Positions 7,234 to 15,551 of a stretch of 32,298 nt of DNA are shown one piece after another. Within the stretch, counting starts at the first letter, position 1. Every line of letters begins with the position of its first letter. Below the pieces are notes generated by a model, which was given only the letters and a program-made list of their open reading frames with translations, was not told where the DNA came from and did no database searches. The DNA is from Actinomycetes bacterium (GTDB taxonomy: Bacteria; Actinomycetota; Actinomycetes; Actinomycetales; Dermabacteraceae). The position numbers and the translations under genes were made by a program. The stretch covers positions 1 to 32,298 of the forward strand of contig JAEWEZ010000026.1 of assembly GCA_023389045.1 (NCBI GenBank), in the 5' to 3' direction.

Positions 7234-8838
7234 TCAGGGGGCCTTCTGCGGCTCCGACGGGGAGCCTGCGGCAAGAGACTGGGTGAGGCGCTCCGCGAGG
7301 GCGCGGACCTCATCGGCGAGCGCGGCGTCCTCGCTCCTGGCCAATCCTGCCACTTCCAGCGTGGATCCGTCACTGACGGATCGGACACGTGCCCACACGC
7401 GGCGGCGCGGCACGAAGAGCGAGAGGATCAGCCCGCCGGTCGAGAGCAGTGAGGCGATCAGGGTGCCCAGTTCGAAGGGGTTGTGGGCCACGTCGAAGGC
7501 GGCATAGCGCCGCAGGTCGTTGAAGGCGATGGTGGTGCCGTCGGGCAGGGTGGCTTTTTGCCCGAGCGGCAGGCGCACGAGGGCTGGGGAACCGTCCTCC
7601 CCGGTTACGGCCTTCATCGTCGTGAGGTCCACTTCGTACACGTTCTTCGGCACGCCGGCATCAAGGCCCAGGTCGCCCTTGTAGACGGTCACCGCCAGTT
7701 CAGGTTGCAGGGCGTCGGGGAACACCGAGTGGGGTCCGTGGTGGTCGATCCGCCCCGTCGGCAGGAAGAAACCGACCACGGCGAGCTGCTCGGGTTTCGC
7801 ATCGGGGGCTTTGAGCACCAGCTGGGAGGTGTATCCGCGGTCGCCGTTCGGGATCGTGATGATCGGCCCTTCGGCCACGACGTTCCCTTCCGGGTCGGTC
7901 ACGGTGATCTCGGGGGCGTAGCCGTTGCCGAGCAGGAACACGCTCGCGCCGGGCATGTTCAGCGGGCGGTTCACCTCGACGGTCTGCTGGTAGGGCTCCT
8001 GCCCGGGGGTGTCCATCAGCAGGTCAGCCTGGAAGCTCCGAGGCTCCCCGAGGTGGGTGGAGCCGGGGGTGGATTCGTATTCGGCGCGGAAGTCTTCGAG
8101 GGTCAGACGGAAGGGCGGCAGGCTCGTCGGATCAAACCAGGGGCCGGGACGGAAGGAGTCGTAGCTGGCCAGGGAGTTGGAGACGCCCTCGCCTTCCACG
8201 ATCGTGACCTGCCCGCGGTACTGCACCAGGTGCCCGCCCATGAGGCAGATCAGCACGGCCACGAGCCCCAGGTGGAACAGGATGTTCCCGCTCTCGCGCA
8301 GATGCCCGCGTTCCGCGCTCACGGAGAGGCTGGCTTTTTCCTCCAGTACGACGGTGCGGAAGCGGGCGCCACGCAGTTCCTGACGCGCTGCGTCCAGGGC
8401 GGTCTCGGGGTCAACCCCCGGCAGGTGCACGAGGGTGTGCCCGGCAAAGCGGGTGAGTTTGGAGGGGGTGCGTGGCGGTGGGGTGCGTAGCGCTTTGAGG
8501 TGTTCCCCGACGCGCGGCACGATGCAGCCGATCAGGGAGATGAACAGCAGCAGGTAGACGGCGGAGAACCACGGTGAGGTGAAGACGTCGAACATGCCGA
8601 TGGCGTCGAGGAACTCACCCCAACGCCCGTTCTCCCGCAGGAACTCCTCGGTCATCTGCGCATTGACGGAGCGCTGCGGGTACAGCGAGCCGGGAACGGC
8701 CGCCACCGCGAGAAGCATGAGCAGCACGAGGGCGGTCTGCATGCTGGTGAGTTGGCGCCACAGGAAGACGAGGGTGCCGCGCAGCCCCAGGGCGGGCGGG
8801 GCGCTGCGCTCAGCAGGCTTGCGGGGTTTCGTCGTCAT
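7234..8838 (-). CDS. resB: cytochrome c biogenesis protein ResB
   Basis: This 534-residue partner of CcsB in the System II haem lyase has three N-terminal helices: about 30-50 containing AVAAVPGSLYPQR, then SAVYLLLFISLIGC, and a third around FHLGLVAVLICLMGG. A large extracytoplasmic domain and a final helix (IASLLSTGGLILSLFVPRRR) complete it. PGSLYPQR and SPWFSAVYLLLF are typical ResB sequence. The ATG at 8838 was preferred over 8856 because it lies one base after the ccdA stop and follows GGTGGTG. It is therefore translationally coupled to ccdA. Identification is secure. Confidence 0.95.
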   Translation of the reverse strand: MTTKPRKPAERSAPPALGLRGTLVFLWRQLTSMQTALVLLMLLAVAAVPGSLYPQRSVNAQMTEEFLRENGRWGEFLDAIGMFDVFTSPWFSAVYLLLFISLIGCIVPRVGEHLKALRTPPPRTPSKLTRFAGHTLVHLPGVDPETALDAARQELRGARFRTVVLEEKASLSVSAERGHLRESGNILFHLGLVAVLICLMGGHLVQYRGQVTIVEGEGVSNSLASYDSFRPGPWFDPTSLPPFRLTLEDFRAEYESTPGSTHLGEPRSFQADLLMDTPGQEPYQQTVEVNRPLNMPGASVFLLGNGYAPEITVTDPEGNVVAEGPIITIPNGDRGYTSQLVLKAPDAKPEQLAVVGFFLPTGRIDHHGPHSVFPDALQPELAVTVYKGDLGLDAGVPKNVYEVDLTTMKAVTGEDGSPALVRLPLGQKATLPDGTTIAFNDLRRYAAFDVAHNPFELGTLIASLLSTGGLILSLFVPRRRVWARVRSVSDGSTLEVAGLARSEDAALADEVRALAERLTQSLAAGSPSEPQKAP

Positions 8839-8839
8839 C

Positions 8840-9691
8840 TCACACCACCGGCTCAAATCCGGAGAACATCGTCTGCAGGTGCATCATCCAGTCGGTCCAC
8901 AGGCCGGAGAACAGCAAAATGCCGATCCCGATCAGGAGCACGCCGGAGACGATGCCGATGGCGCGGCGGTGCCGCGCGAGCATGCGGCTGAAGCCGAGGG
9001 CGCGCTCGAAGAGCAGCGCGAAGGCCACGAAGGGAAGGCCGAGGCCCAGCGAGTAGGCGAGGGAGAGCAGGGCGCCGCGCATCGCATTGCCGCCGTCGAG
9101 GCTGAGCGCGAGGATCGCCGCGTAGGTGGGGCCGATGCACGGGGTCCAGCTGAGCCCAAAGATGATGCCCATCAGCGGGGCTCCCCACAGGCCTGCATCG
9201 GCGCGGCCATGCGGACCGCGGGTGCCACCGCCCGGGATCGCCCCGCAGAAAACCAGACCCATGACGATCACGATCACGCCGGCGATGCGGTTCACCCACA
9301 CCATGTGGGCCTGCAGCAGATGTCCGAGGGCGCCGGCGAATCCGCCCAGCGCCATGAACACCGCGGTGAAGCCGAGAACGAAAAGCATCGCGCCGAGCAC
9401 CATGCGGCCGTGGCCTCCCCGGGTGCCCTGGGCAGCGGTGCCACCGCCCCGTCGGCCCTTTTTCTGGGAGGTTCGCGCGCGCTGCCCCGTCGTGCCGTTC
9501 AGGGCGAGGGGGCCGACGGTGCTCTGCCCGGCAAGCCCCGAGACGTATCCGAGGTAGCCGGGTACCACGGGCAGCACGCAGGGCGAGAGGAAGGCGACCA
9601 GCCCGGCGGCGGCAGCTACGGCCAGCGCCAGCAGCAGCGAGCCGTTCAGCGCGGTGGTCTGGAAAGCCTCGGCGATGTCGCGAAAGTTCAT
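8840..9691 (-). CDS. ccdA: thiol-disulfide transporter CcdA
   Basis: This 283-residue polytopic protein moves reducing equivalents across the membrane to keep ResA and apocytochrome c thiols reduced. The two redox cysteines are present: C38 in LSPCVLPVVPGYLG and C185 in GLSWTPCIGP. Six helices fit the CcdA fold. A basic, Gly-rich loop (about residues 58-96) between helices 1 and 2 is longer than in minimal CcdA, a common actinobacterial feature. Its ATG overlaps the stop of the thioredoxin gene (ATGA), showing coupled translation. Confidence 0.95.
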   Translation of the reverse strand: MNFRDIAEAFQTTALNGSLLLALAVAAAAGLVAFLSPCVLPVVPGYLGYVSGLAGQSTVGPLALNGTTGQRARTSQKKGRRGGGTAAQGTRGGHGRMVLGAMLFVLGFTAVFMALGGFAGALGHLLQAHMVWVNRIAGVIVIVMGLVFCGAIPGGGTRGPHGRADAGLWGAPLMGIIFGLSWTPCIGPTYAAILALSLDGGNAMRGALLSLAYSLGLGLPFVAFALLFERALGFSRMLARHRRAIGIVSGVLLIGIGILLFSGLWTDWMMHLQTMFSGFEPVV

Positions 9692-10290
9692 TCGCTAAGG
9701 ACCCTGTCGATCATGGCGCGCAGCACCGAGGGGTCGGCGATGCCGGAGATGCGGGCGGCCACTCGTCCCTCGGCGTCAAGCACGAGGGTGGAGGGCACCG
9801 CATTGGGGGCGACCTGCCCGCGCAGGGCGTACATGATGCTCGCGTCGGCATCTGGCAGGGAGGGGTAGGTGACCCCGTGGGTTTTTTCGAAAGCCTGGGC
9901 GGGGCCGGCGGCGTCGCGAATATTCACCCCGATGAAACGCACACCCTGATCGGCGTACTCCTCATGCACTTTTTGCAGGTCAGGGGCTTCTTTGCGGCAG
10001 GGCGGGCAGGCTGCGTACCAGACGTTGACCACGAGGGGGTTCCCGCGCGCATCCACGGTCGAGAACTTCTCTCCGCCGAAGGTGGTGCCGGAAAACTCGA
10101 TAGCCTCGCCGCGCGCCTGCGGGGGAATCTCGGTGCTCACGCCATCACCGCTGATGTAGCCGCCTTCACCGCCTCCGCCCTGGTAGCGGGAGGAGGTGTC
10201 GGTTCCGCAGCCGGCAAGGGCCACGAGCGGCGCAAGGGCCGCTGCCCCCACCAGGTGCCGGCGGGTGATGCGCTGCAGACGGGTGCTCAT
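9688..10290 (-). CDS. resA: ResA/TlpA-like thioredoxin lipoprotein
   Basis: This 200-residue extracytoplasmic thioredoxin reduces apocytochrome c cysteines before haem attachment. It begins with a twin-arginine type signal (RITRRHLVG) ending in the lipobox LAGC, so C28 should be lipidated. The active site is C95-P-P-C98 (WYAACPPCRKE) and the cis-proline loop is NAVPST. The ATG at 10290 overlaps the phosphatase stop (ATGA). The frame extends upstream to 10413, but that part lacks signal-peptide sense and overlaps the phosphatase. The order phosphatase-thioredoxin-ccdA-resB-ccsB equals Mycobacterium tuberculosis Rv0525-Rv0529. Confidence 0.92.
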   Translation of the reverse strand: MSTRLQRITRRHLVGAAALAPLVALAGCGTDTSSRYQGGGGEGGYISGDGVSTEIPPQARGEAIEFSGTTFGGEKFSTVDARGNPLVVNVWYAACPPCRKEAPDLQKVHEEYADQGVRFIGVNIRDAAGPAQAFEKTHGVTYPSLPDADASIMYALRGQVAPNAVPSTLVLDAEGRVAARISGIADPSVLRAMIDRVLSE

Positions 10291-10934
10291 GTGAGCTTGC
10301 CTCCGGTGGCATCGACGCTGCCGGCCAGCAGATCCCGGGCGGGTTCGGCGTAGTCCACGCCAGTCAGCACGTCGCCGACGAAACGGAAGGTGGTCACCGA
10401 GCAGAGGGAGCATTCGCGTTTGCGCGGATCGTGGAAGAGAGGCCGCCCTTCAGCGCTCAAGCGGGTAAGCCAGATGGGGAGCTGATGAAGCACGAGCACT
10501 GCTTCGCGGCCCTCAGCTTCGGCGCGCACCTCGTGGATCACGCGGGTGACGCGGTGCACCTGATCCCGGTACGGCTCACCCCAGGAAGGCCGCAGCGGGT
10601 TCAGGAACCAGCGCCAGTTGCGGGGGTCGGTGAGCTTGGCTTCTCCGTGCCCCATGCGGTGGCCTTCGAAGCGGTTGTAGGCCTCGGTCAGGCGCTGATC
10701 GGTGCGTGCCTCCAGACCGTGCGCGGCAGCGATCGGGGCGGCCGTTTGCTGGGCGCGCAGCAGCGGCGAGCAGCGCAGCACGGCCACGTCATTGCCGGCC
10801 AGATGCTCACCGACGCGCTGGGCCATGGCTTGCCCGCGCTCGCTCAGGCGGTAGCCCGGCAAACGCCCGTAGAGGATCTTCTGCGGGTTGTGCACCTCAC
10901 CGTGCCGGACAAGGTGAACGAACGTGGTGGTCAT
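10287..10934 (-). CDS. histidine phosphatase superfamily protein
   Basis: This 215-residue phosphoglycerate-mutase-like protein has the catalytic R10-H11-G12-E13 motif (VRHGEVHNP), the phosphate-binding arginine in RCSPLLRAQQT and the second histidine H150 (LVLHQLPIW). Proteins of this type precede the ccs genes in many actinobacteria (Rv0525 in M. tuberculosis), but the substrate is unknown. The ATG at 10934 has AGGAG 8 nt upstream. It is the first gene of the cytochrome c maturation operon and is coupled to resA by a 4-nt overlap. The family call is firm; the role in haem or cytochrome maturation is inference from context. Confidence 0.92.
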   Translation of the reverse strand: MTTTFVHLVRHGEVHNPQKILYGRLPGYRLSERGQAMAQRVGEHLAGNDVAVLRCSPLLRAQQTAAPIAAAHGLEARTDQRLTEAYNRFEGHRMGHGEAKLTDPRNWRWFLNPLRPSWGEPYRDQVHRVTRVIHEVRAEAEGREAVLVLHQLPIWLTRLSAEGRPLFHDPRKRECSLCSVTTFRFVGDVLTGVDYAEPARDLLAGSVDATGGKLT

Positions 10935-10966
10935 GAGCGTGCTCCTAGCGGGGACCGAGGCGCTTC

Positions 10967-10972
10967 ACGGTA
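10967..10972 (-). promoter_or_regulatory. possible promoter of the cytochrome c maturation operon
   Basis: TGATACCGT on the minus strand gives an extended -10 (TACCGT) about 32 nt before the phosphatase ATG, leaving a leader of about 25 nt with the AGGAG site. The -35 is not clear. Read-through from marR upstream is also possible, as the gap is only 76 bp. Confidence 0.35.
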
Positions 10973-11010
10973 TCAAGCAGAGCTTGGAAGCTCCTGCAGA
11001 GAAGAGCCGC

Positions 11011-11571
11011 TCAGTCCTCGGTGTGAGCAGGCTCCTCGGAACGGGCTGTGGCGGGGTGCACGACGGCGGGATCGCCCAGGGCGATGCCCTCGGGCACGAG
11101 TTCGGCCATCAGATCGCCAAGGGCGAGGAATCGCTCACGGCCGAGCACATCGAGGATCAGGTCTCGCACGGACTGCACATGCACCGGGGCAGCCTTCTCC
11201 AGAAGGGTGCGCCCCTCTTCGGTCATGACGGCTTCGCGGCCGCGGCCGTCCTTGGTGCAGCGCAGACGCTGCACGAGGCCACGGTTTTCCAGTCGGCTCA
11301 CGGTGTGGGTGAGTCGGGAGCGGGAGTGAACAACCTGCTCGGCCAGTTCGGACATGCGCAGGGAGCCGTCGGGGGCTTCGGAGAGGCGCACGAGGATTTC
11401 GTATTCGGCCAGGGTGAGGTCAATCCCGGGCGCGCGCTCCAGAGCGGTGGACAGGTTTCCCAGCAGGGTGTTGCTGCTAAAGATGAAGGCTCTCCAGGCG
11501 CGCTGCTCCTCTGCGTCTAGCCAATGCGGTGCGGCGTGTGCGCTCTCCCCCATCGTCGCCTCGGTGGTCAT
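11011..11571 (-). CDS. MarR-family transcriptional regulator
   Basis: This 186-residue winged-helix repressor has the DNA-binding core LTLAEYEILVRLSEAPDG, then RMSELAEQVVHSRSRLTHT (recognition helix) and VSRLENRGLVQRL with the wing KDGRGREAVMT. Dimerisation helices lie at both ends. AGGAGA stands 7 nt before the ATG at 11571; the upstream ATG at 11607 has no ribosome binding site. The gene is divergent from yceI, a pairing repeatedly seen in actinobacteria. A 13-bp palindrome in front of yceI is the likely operator, so MarR probably represses yceI. The inducer is unknown. Confidence 0.93.
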   Translation of the reverse strand: MTTEATMGESAHAAPHWLDAEEQRAWRAFIFSSNTLLGNLSTALERAPGIDLTLAEYEILVRLSEAPDGSLRMSELAEQVVHSRSRLTHTVSRLENRGLVQRLRCTKDGRGREAVMTEEGRTLLEKAAPVHVQSVRDLILDVLGRERFLALGDLMAELVPEGIALGDPAVVHPATARSEEPAHTED

Positions 11572-11754
11572 CGTGTTCTCCTGGTCGTGGTCTATTTCTA
11601 GTGCCATGCTGTGGCCATGACGGGGTCGACAGCGTCGGCTCTCTGAACGCCAATCGCAGGGATGCGGAATACTCCCTCCCCCTGCACTATGCCTGTGTTC
11701 CCGCCAGGGTCCCCCCAGTGGTGGGGTCTACCGTAAGCCGGAACGGCTGAGAAG

Positions 11755-11783
11755 TTGGCTTGCGCCACCAGAGAGGTTAGTTT
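11755..11783 (+). promoter_or_regulatory. yceI promoter
   Basis: TTGGCT (11755-11760), a 17-bp spacer and TAGTTT (11778-11783) form a plausible sigma-A type promoter. The transcript would start near 11790, inside the palindrome, leaving a leader of about 90 nt. The 310-bp marR-yceI spacer otherwise holds only a small AGCCG/CGGCT hairpin (11736-11748) and possible minus-strand -10 sequences (TAGAAA near the marR start). Confidence 0.45.
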
Positions 11784-11795
11784 AGTTTTTAACTA
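11783..11795. promoter_or_regulatory. MarR operator candidate
   Basis: TAGTT-TTT-AACTA is a perfect 5+5 inverted repeat inside an A+T island in otherwise G+C-rich DNA. It is positioned at the yceI transcription start and downstream of the divergent marR gene. Its size and base content fit MarR-family sites. Confidence 0.5.
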
Positions 11796-11881
11796 TCTGC
11801 CGTGGAGGGACCCCGACGCGGCCCGATCAACACGGCGGGAAACCCGACAGACCCGCCCCCTCACCCACCAAGGAGAACCCC

Positions 11882-12424
11882 ATGACCGCTCTGTTCGACG
11901 GCCTCACCGCCGGCACCTGGATGCTCGACCCCGCCCACACCGCCGCTTCCTTCAGCGTGCGCCACGCCGGCATTTCTAAGACGCGTGGCCAGTTTGACCA
12001 GGTCAAGGGCTCGCTGACCGCTGCCGACAGCCTCGAGAGCCTGCGCGTGGAAGCCACCCTCGATGTCGCCTCGATCGACACCGGCAATGAGGACCGCGAC
12101 AACCACCTGCGCTCCGGCGACTTCTTCGACGCCGAGACCTACCCCGAGATCCGCTTCGTCTCCACCTCCGTGACGAAGGACTCCATGGTGGGCGAACTCA
12201 CCATCCGCGACACCACCCGCGAAGTCACCCTCGACCTCACCTTCGAGGGCGCCGCCACCGACCCCTTCGGCACCTACCGCGCCGGCTTCTCCGCCAGCAC
12301 CGAGATCTCCCGCAAGGACTTCGGCCTCACCTGGAACGCCGCCCTCGAAGCCGGTGGCGTGCTAGTGGGCGACAAGGTCACCATCACCATCGAGGCTGAG
12401 TTCACCGCTCCGGCCTCCGCCTGA
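11882..12424 (+). CDS. yceI: YceI family protein
   Basis: This 180-residue lipocalin-like beta-barrel has no signal peptide, so it is likely cytoplasmic, unlike the secreted E. coli YceI. Diagnostic segments are GTWMLDPAHTAASFSVRHAG at the N-terminus, then NEDRDNHLRSGDFFDAETYPEIRF in the middle and the ISRKDFGLTWN motif. Family members bind polyprenoid or quinone-like amphiphiles. Since menaquinone genes are nearby, an isoprenoid ligand is reasonable but unproven. AGGAGAACCCC precedes the ATG at 11882. It is divergent from marR and ends in a strong terminator, so it is probably a single-gene transcript under MarR control. Confidence 0.95.
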   Translation: MTALFDGLTAGTWMLDPAHTAASFSVRHAGISKTRGQFDQVKGSLTAADSLESLRVEATLDVASIDTGNEDRDNHLRSGDFFDAETYPEIRFVSTSVTKDSMVGELTIRDTTREVTLDLTFEGAATDPFGTYRAGFSASTEISRKDFGLTWNAALEAGGVLVGDKVTITIEAEFTAPASA

Positions 12425-12491
12425 GCCACCGCGCCGCCTCACCAACTCCTGACCGAAGCCCGCTCCGATCTCAAGCGCGAGGAGGAATGCA

Positions 12492-12527
12492 ACGACGGGC
12501 CGTCCGCCACCTGGCAGGCGGCCCGTC
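12492..12527 (+). terminator. terminator after yceI
   Basis: Bases 12492-12507 pair with 12512-12527 around a 4-nt ACCT loop, with one mismatch and one G-T wobble. The outer arms are CGACGGGCC and GGCCCGTCG, part of the recurrent octamer. The downstream run is GGCGTTTAC, a weak U-tract. Confidence 0.7.
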
Positions 12528-12542
12528 GGGCGTTTACTGCAC

Positions 12543-12548
12543 TACCGT
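12543..12548 (+). promoter_or_regulatory. leaderless -10 element of the glutaredoxin-like gene
   Basis: TACCGT lies 7 nt before the ATG at 12556. The upstream -35 zone falls in the yceI terminator stem. Confidence 0.5.
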
Positions 12549-12555
12549 GGGCGCC

Positions 12556-12861
12556 ATGAGTTCCCAGCCCCGCATCCCCGCCCCCACAAGCAGCGATGTG
12601 CGCATCGTGTACCTCACGCGCACCGGCTGCCACCTGTGCGAGCAGGCGCTTCCGATCGTGCGCGCAGAAGCAGACCGCGCCGGCAGCGCCGTGGATGTGA
12701 TCGATATCGACACCGATGAGGCACTGCGCGCTGACTGGGACCATGACGTACCCGTCGTGATCGTCGATGGTGCCGTGCACGCGCGCTACCGCGTGGATGC
12801 GCAGGAACTGCGCGCCGCTCTGGCCCGTCGGTCGTGGATCCGACGCCTGCTGCGCCGCTGA
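12556..12861 (+). CDS. glutaredoxin-like (DUF836) protein
   Basis: This 101-residue thioredoxin-fold protein carries a redox motif C25-H-L-C28 (RTGCHLCEQA) and the cis-proline segment HDVPVVIVDG. That matches the glutaredoxin-like DUF836 family (PF05768) rather than classical glutaredoxin, whose motif is CPYC. It has no signal peptide, so it acts in the cytoplasm. Its partner is unknown. It has a leaderless start and lies between two hairpin terminators, so it is expressed alone. It is convergent with ugpC. The ATG at 12556 was chosen by promoter spacing; the longer frame runs through the terminator. Confidence 0.9.
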   Translation: MSSQPRIPAPTSSDVRIVYLTRTGCHLCEQALPIVRAEADRAGSAVDVIDIDTDEALRADWDHDVPVVIVDGAVHARYRVDAQELRAALARRSWIRRLLRR

Positions 12862-12896
12862 GCGCACAGCGGCACACCTCTGAACGAAACGCGAAA

Positions 12897-12923
12897 GCCT
12901 GAGCCCTGCTGCAGGGCTCAGGC
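12897..12923. terminator. bidirectional terminator between glutaredoxin-like gene and ugpC
   Basis: A perfect 12-bp stem (GCCTGAGCCCTG with CAGGGCTCAGGC) has a 3-nt loop. The minus-strand side is followed by TTTCG. Just beyond, CTCTGAGACG is present twice on the minus strand, 17 bp apart. The first copy holds the ugpC stop, so this looks like a short duplication of the gene end. Confidence 0.75.
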
Positions 12924-12948
12924 TCCCTCGTCTCAGAGGTATCCCGTC

Positions 12949-14055
12949 TCAGAGATATTCGAGGTTGATCTCGGTGCGCGGATCGAAGAAGCAGCAGCGC
13001 CGCGGACGTACCCGGATCTGCTCGCCCACCTCGTGCCCGGCCGCCGTCTCCAGACGCAGCGCCACCCGGGCGGATCGGAAAGCGTCAGCACCCTCGGTCG
13101 GCTCACCGTAGGCGAAGGCTTCCGATCCAAGGTTCTCCACCAGCGCAACCTGCAGCGGGATCGAGCCCTCCTCCTGCGCACCAACCACCTGCCAGTGCTC
13201 GGGACGCACACCGACGATGACCTCATCGCCTTCCAGGCGCTCCAGCAGCTCCGCCGGGATCGGCACCGGCACGTTCTGGCCGGCGCCGAGCAGCGCCTTG
13301 CCATCGCGCACCGGAAGCTGCTGGATCAGGGTCATCGCCGGGGAACCGATGAACTGGGCAACGAAGGTGTTACCCGGGTGCTCATACAGGTGGGTCGGCT
13401 CATCGACCTGCTGCAGGATGCCGTCCTTGAGCACCGCCACGCGGTCGCCCATGGTCATCGCCTCGGTCTGATCGTGGGTCACGTACACCGTGGTCACGCC
13501 CAGTTCCCGCTGCAGGGAGGCGATCTGCGCGCGGGTGGACACGCGCAGCTTCGCATCGAGGTTCGACAGCGGCTCATCCATACACCACACCTTCGGCTCG
13601 CGCACGATGGAACGGCCCATCGCCACGCGCTGCCGCTGCCCGCCGGACATCTGCGAGGGCTTCTTATCCAGCAGGCCCTCGAGTTCGAGCATGCGGGCGG
13701 CCGCTGCCACCTTCCGCTCGATCTCCGCCTTGGGAACCTTCAGGTTCTCCAGGGCGAAGGCCATGTTCTGGCGGGCGGTCATATTGGGGTACAGCGCGTA
13801 GGACTGGAACACCATGGCCACATCCCGCTCGCGGGCGCGCTTTTCGGAGACGTCCTCCCCGTCAATCAGCAGGGCACCCTCGTCGATCGGTTCGAGACCG
13901 GCCAGCATCCGCATGGCGGTGGACTTCCCACTGCCCGAGGGTCCCACCAGCACAAGGAACTCGCCGTCCTGGATGTCCAGACTGAGGCGGTTCACAGCGG
14001 GCGGGCGGGTGGGGTCGTAGATGCGCGATGCCTGGCGGTAGCGGATCGTGGCCAT
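12949..14055 (-). CDS. ugpC: ABC transporter ATPase, UgpC/MalK type
   Basis: This 368-residue cytoplasmic ATPase energises the importer encoded upstream. Walker A is GPSGSGKST (38-46), the Q-loop VFQSYALYPNM, the signature MSGGQRQRVAMGR, Walker B VWCMDEPLSNLDAKL and the H-switch YVTHDQTEAM. A C-terminal regulatory TOBE/OB domain (from about residue 240, with VGVRPEHW) marks the MalK/UgpC group. AGGAGAACACC precedes the ATG at 14055. It is the last gene of the operon, 56 bp after the binding-protein gene. ATPases of this class are often shared by several sugar importers, so its partner set may be wider than this locus. Confidence 0.95.
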   Translation of the reverse strand: MATIRYRQASRIYDPTRPPAVNRLSLDIQDGEFLVLVGPSGSGKSTAMRMLAGLEPIDEGALLIDGEDVSEKRARERDVAMVFQSYALYPNMTARQNMAFALENLKVPKAEIERKVAAAARMLELEGLLDKKPSQMSGGQRQRVAMGRSIVREPKVWCMDEPLSNLDAKLRVSTRAQIASLQRELGVTTVYVTHDQTEAMTMGDRVAVLKDGILQQVDEPTHLYEHPGNTFVAQFIGSPAMTLIQQLPVRDGKALLGAGQNVPVPIPAELLERLEGDEVIVGVRPEHWQVVGAQEEGSIPLQVALVENLGSEAFAYGEPTEGADAFRSARVALRLETAAGHEVGEQIRVRPRRCCFFDPRTEINLEYL

Positions 14056-14111
14056 GGTGTTCTCCTGTCGTTCGGATCAGCGATGCGGTGTGTGAATCAC
14101 AGATCCGCCGG

Positions 14112-15410
14112 TCACAGACGCGGGGTGATGTCCCGGTCGATGATCTCCTGGGTCTCCTTGCCGCAGGCCTCGAAGACGGTGCGCACGTCTTCCTGGCCGA
14201 TGGTGATGCGGTCCAGGGCCGCACCGATCCGCTGGCCACCGCCGGAGACGAACACGCGCGCGTAGTCCTGCGGGGCGGTGTTCTCTTCCAGCTGCTTGAT
14301 GGCGACCATCGCGTTGGGGTTCGCCTCAAGGTACTTCTTCTCCTCGGGGTGGTCCATCGCGTCCTTACGCACCGGCATGTAGCCGGTGGCCTGGGTGAAG
14401 GCGATGGTGTTCTCGGTGTTGGTGAGGAAGTCGATGAACTTCACGGCGTTCACCTTGCGTTCATCGGAGATACCCGCGGGCACGGCGAGGCCGGCGCCAC
14501 CGGTGGCGCAGCCGGGCCTCGGGCCGGGCAGGTAGGTGGTGATGAAGGGGAACTTCGCGGTTTCGGTCAGGCCCGTGAGGGAGCCGGTGGACTGCAGCAG
14601 GCCGGCGCCGTCGCCGATGCCGAAGGCGTTGGAGGCGTCCTGGGCGATGGCGATATGGCCCTTCTTGACCTGTTCCTTGAGGAACTCGCCCGCTTCGATC
14701 GACTCATCGGCGGTGAAGTTCTGCTTCCACTCCTTGGAGTAGGAGCCGCCGAAGGTCCAGATCATGCCCTGGAAGTACCAGTCGAGGTAGTCGGAGCCGT
14801 TGGGCACCACGAGCGCGGGCTTACCGCCGGAGGCCTTGACCAGCTTGGGGGCCCACTCGGCGAACTCCTGCCAGGTCTCGGGGCCGCGGTCCTCGGGCAG
14901 GCCGGCCTTCTTCAGCAGGTCCAGGTTGAAGTACATCAGGCAGGTGGACCGGGAGTACGGCATGCCGTAGTGCTTGTCGTTGTAGGTGTAGTCCTCGCGG
15001 AGGGTGTCCACGTAGGTCTCGGGCTTGACGCCGGCTTCCTTCCAGAGGTCATCCAGGGCGGTGGTGGCCTCTTCGAAGGCGAAGTTGAACCAGGTGACGT
15101 CGGAGGCGACGATCACGTCGGGCAGGCCACCGCCGGAGAGGGCGGCGTTGAACTTCTGCCCCAGTTCCTCGTAGTTGGCACCGGCGGAGACGAGCTTCGC
15201 GGGGGTGTCGGGGTTCGCCTTGTTCCAGGCGTCGATGATCTTCTGCTCGGTGTCCTTGGAGCCACCGGGGTGGTTGGACCAGAACTGGATGGTGCCGTCG
15301 CCCTCGTCCTTGGCACCGCCACCGGCGCCACCACCGGCGCAGGCGGCGAGGCCCGCGGTGGCGGCCGCGGTGCCGGTCAGGGAGAGCAGGGAGCGTCGAG
15401 TGAACTGCAT
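14112..15410 (-). CDS. ugpB: ABC transporter substrate-binding lipoprotein, UgpB-like
   Basis: This 432-residue extracytoplasmic receptor has an N-terminal signal with twin arginines (FTRRSLLSL) and a lipobox LAAC with C24 as lipidation site. A Gly-rich linker and a family 1 solute-binding fold follow, starting TIQFWSNH. Segments GLPDVIVAS, PYSRSTCLMYFN and GYMPVRKDA resemble UgpB. This suggests glycerol-3-phosphate or glycerophosphodiesters as ligand, and the gene order and PHO-box-like promoter agree. Another oligosaccharide cannot be excluded from sequence alone. AGGAGGA precedes the ATG at 15410. It lies 239 bp downstream of ugpE, across a spacer with tandem repeats. Confidence 0.85.
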   Translation of the reverse strand: MQFTRRSLLSLTGTAAATAGLAACAGGGAGGGAKDEGDGTIQFWSNHPGGSKDTEQKIIDAWNKANPDTPAKLVSAGANYEELGQKFNAALSGGGLPDVIVASDVTWFNFAFEEATTALDDLWKEAGVKPETYVDTLREDYTYNDKHYGMPYSRSTCLMYFNLDLLKKAGLPEDRGPETWQEFAEWAPKLVKASGGKPALVVPNGSDYLDWYFQGMIWTFGGSYSKEWKQNFTADESIEAGEFLKEQVKKGHIAIAQDASNAFGIGDGAGLLQSTGSLTGLTETAKFPFITTYLPGPRPGCATGGAGLAVPAGISDERKVNAVKFIDFLTNTENTIAFTQATGYMPVRKDAMDHPEEKKYLEANPNAMVAIKQLEENTAPQDYARVFVSGGGQRIGAALDRITIGQEDVRTVFEACGKETQEIIDRDITPRL

Positions 15411-15515
15411 GGGGGTCCTCCTGGGGTCGGGGTGCGCCCTCGGCGCGGTCGGGGTGGTGCGGGTGGAATCGGGGCCGACGGGGTCGACGGGGGTCGGGAG
15501 TGGGTCAGACGGTCA

Positions 15516-15551
15516 GGTCAAGCGGGTCAAGCAGGTCAAGCAGGGGCAAGC
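15516..15551. repeat. tandem 9-bp repeat in the ugpE-ugpB spacer
   Basis: GGTCAAGC recurs at 15516, 15525 and 15534 at 9-bp steps, with a variant copy (GGGCAAGC) at 15544. It is flanked by CCGACGGG or near copies at 15475, 15484, 15506 and 15570. In the mRNA (minus strand) it reads as GCTTGACC repeats inside the 239-nt leader of ugpB. No protein-coding frame or strong hairpin is apparent in 15411-15649. Confidence 0.65.

Noticed and set aside
13880..13910. Second tRNA-like TTCGAGA loop
   Set aside because: It lies inside the conserved ugpC coding sequence and lacks the rest of a tRNA fold.
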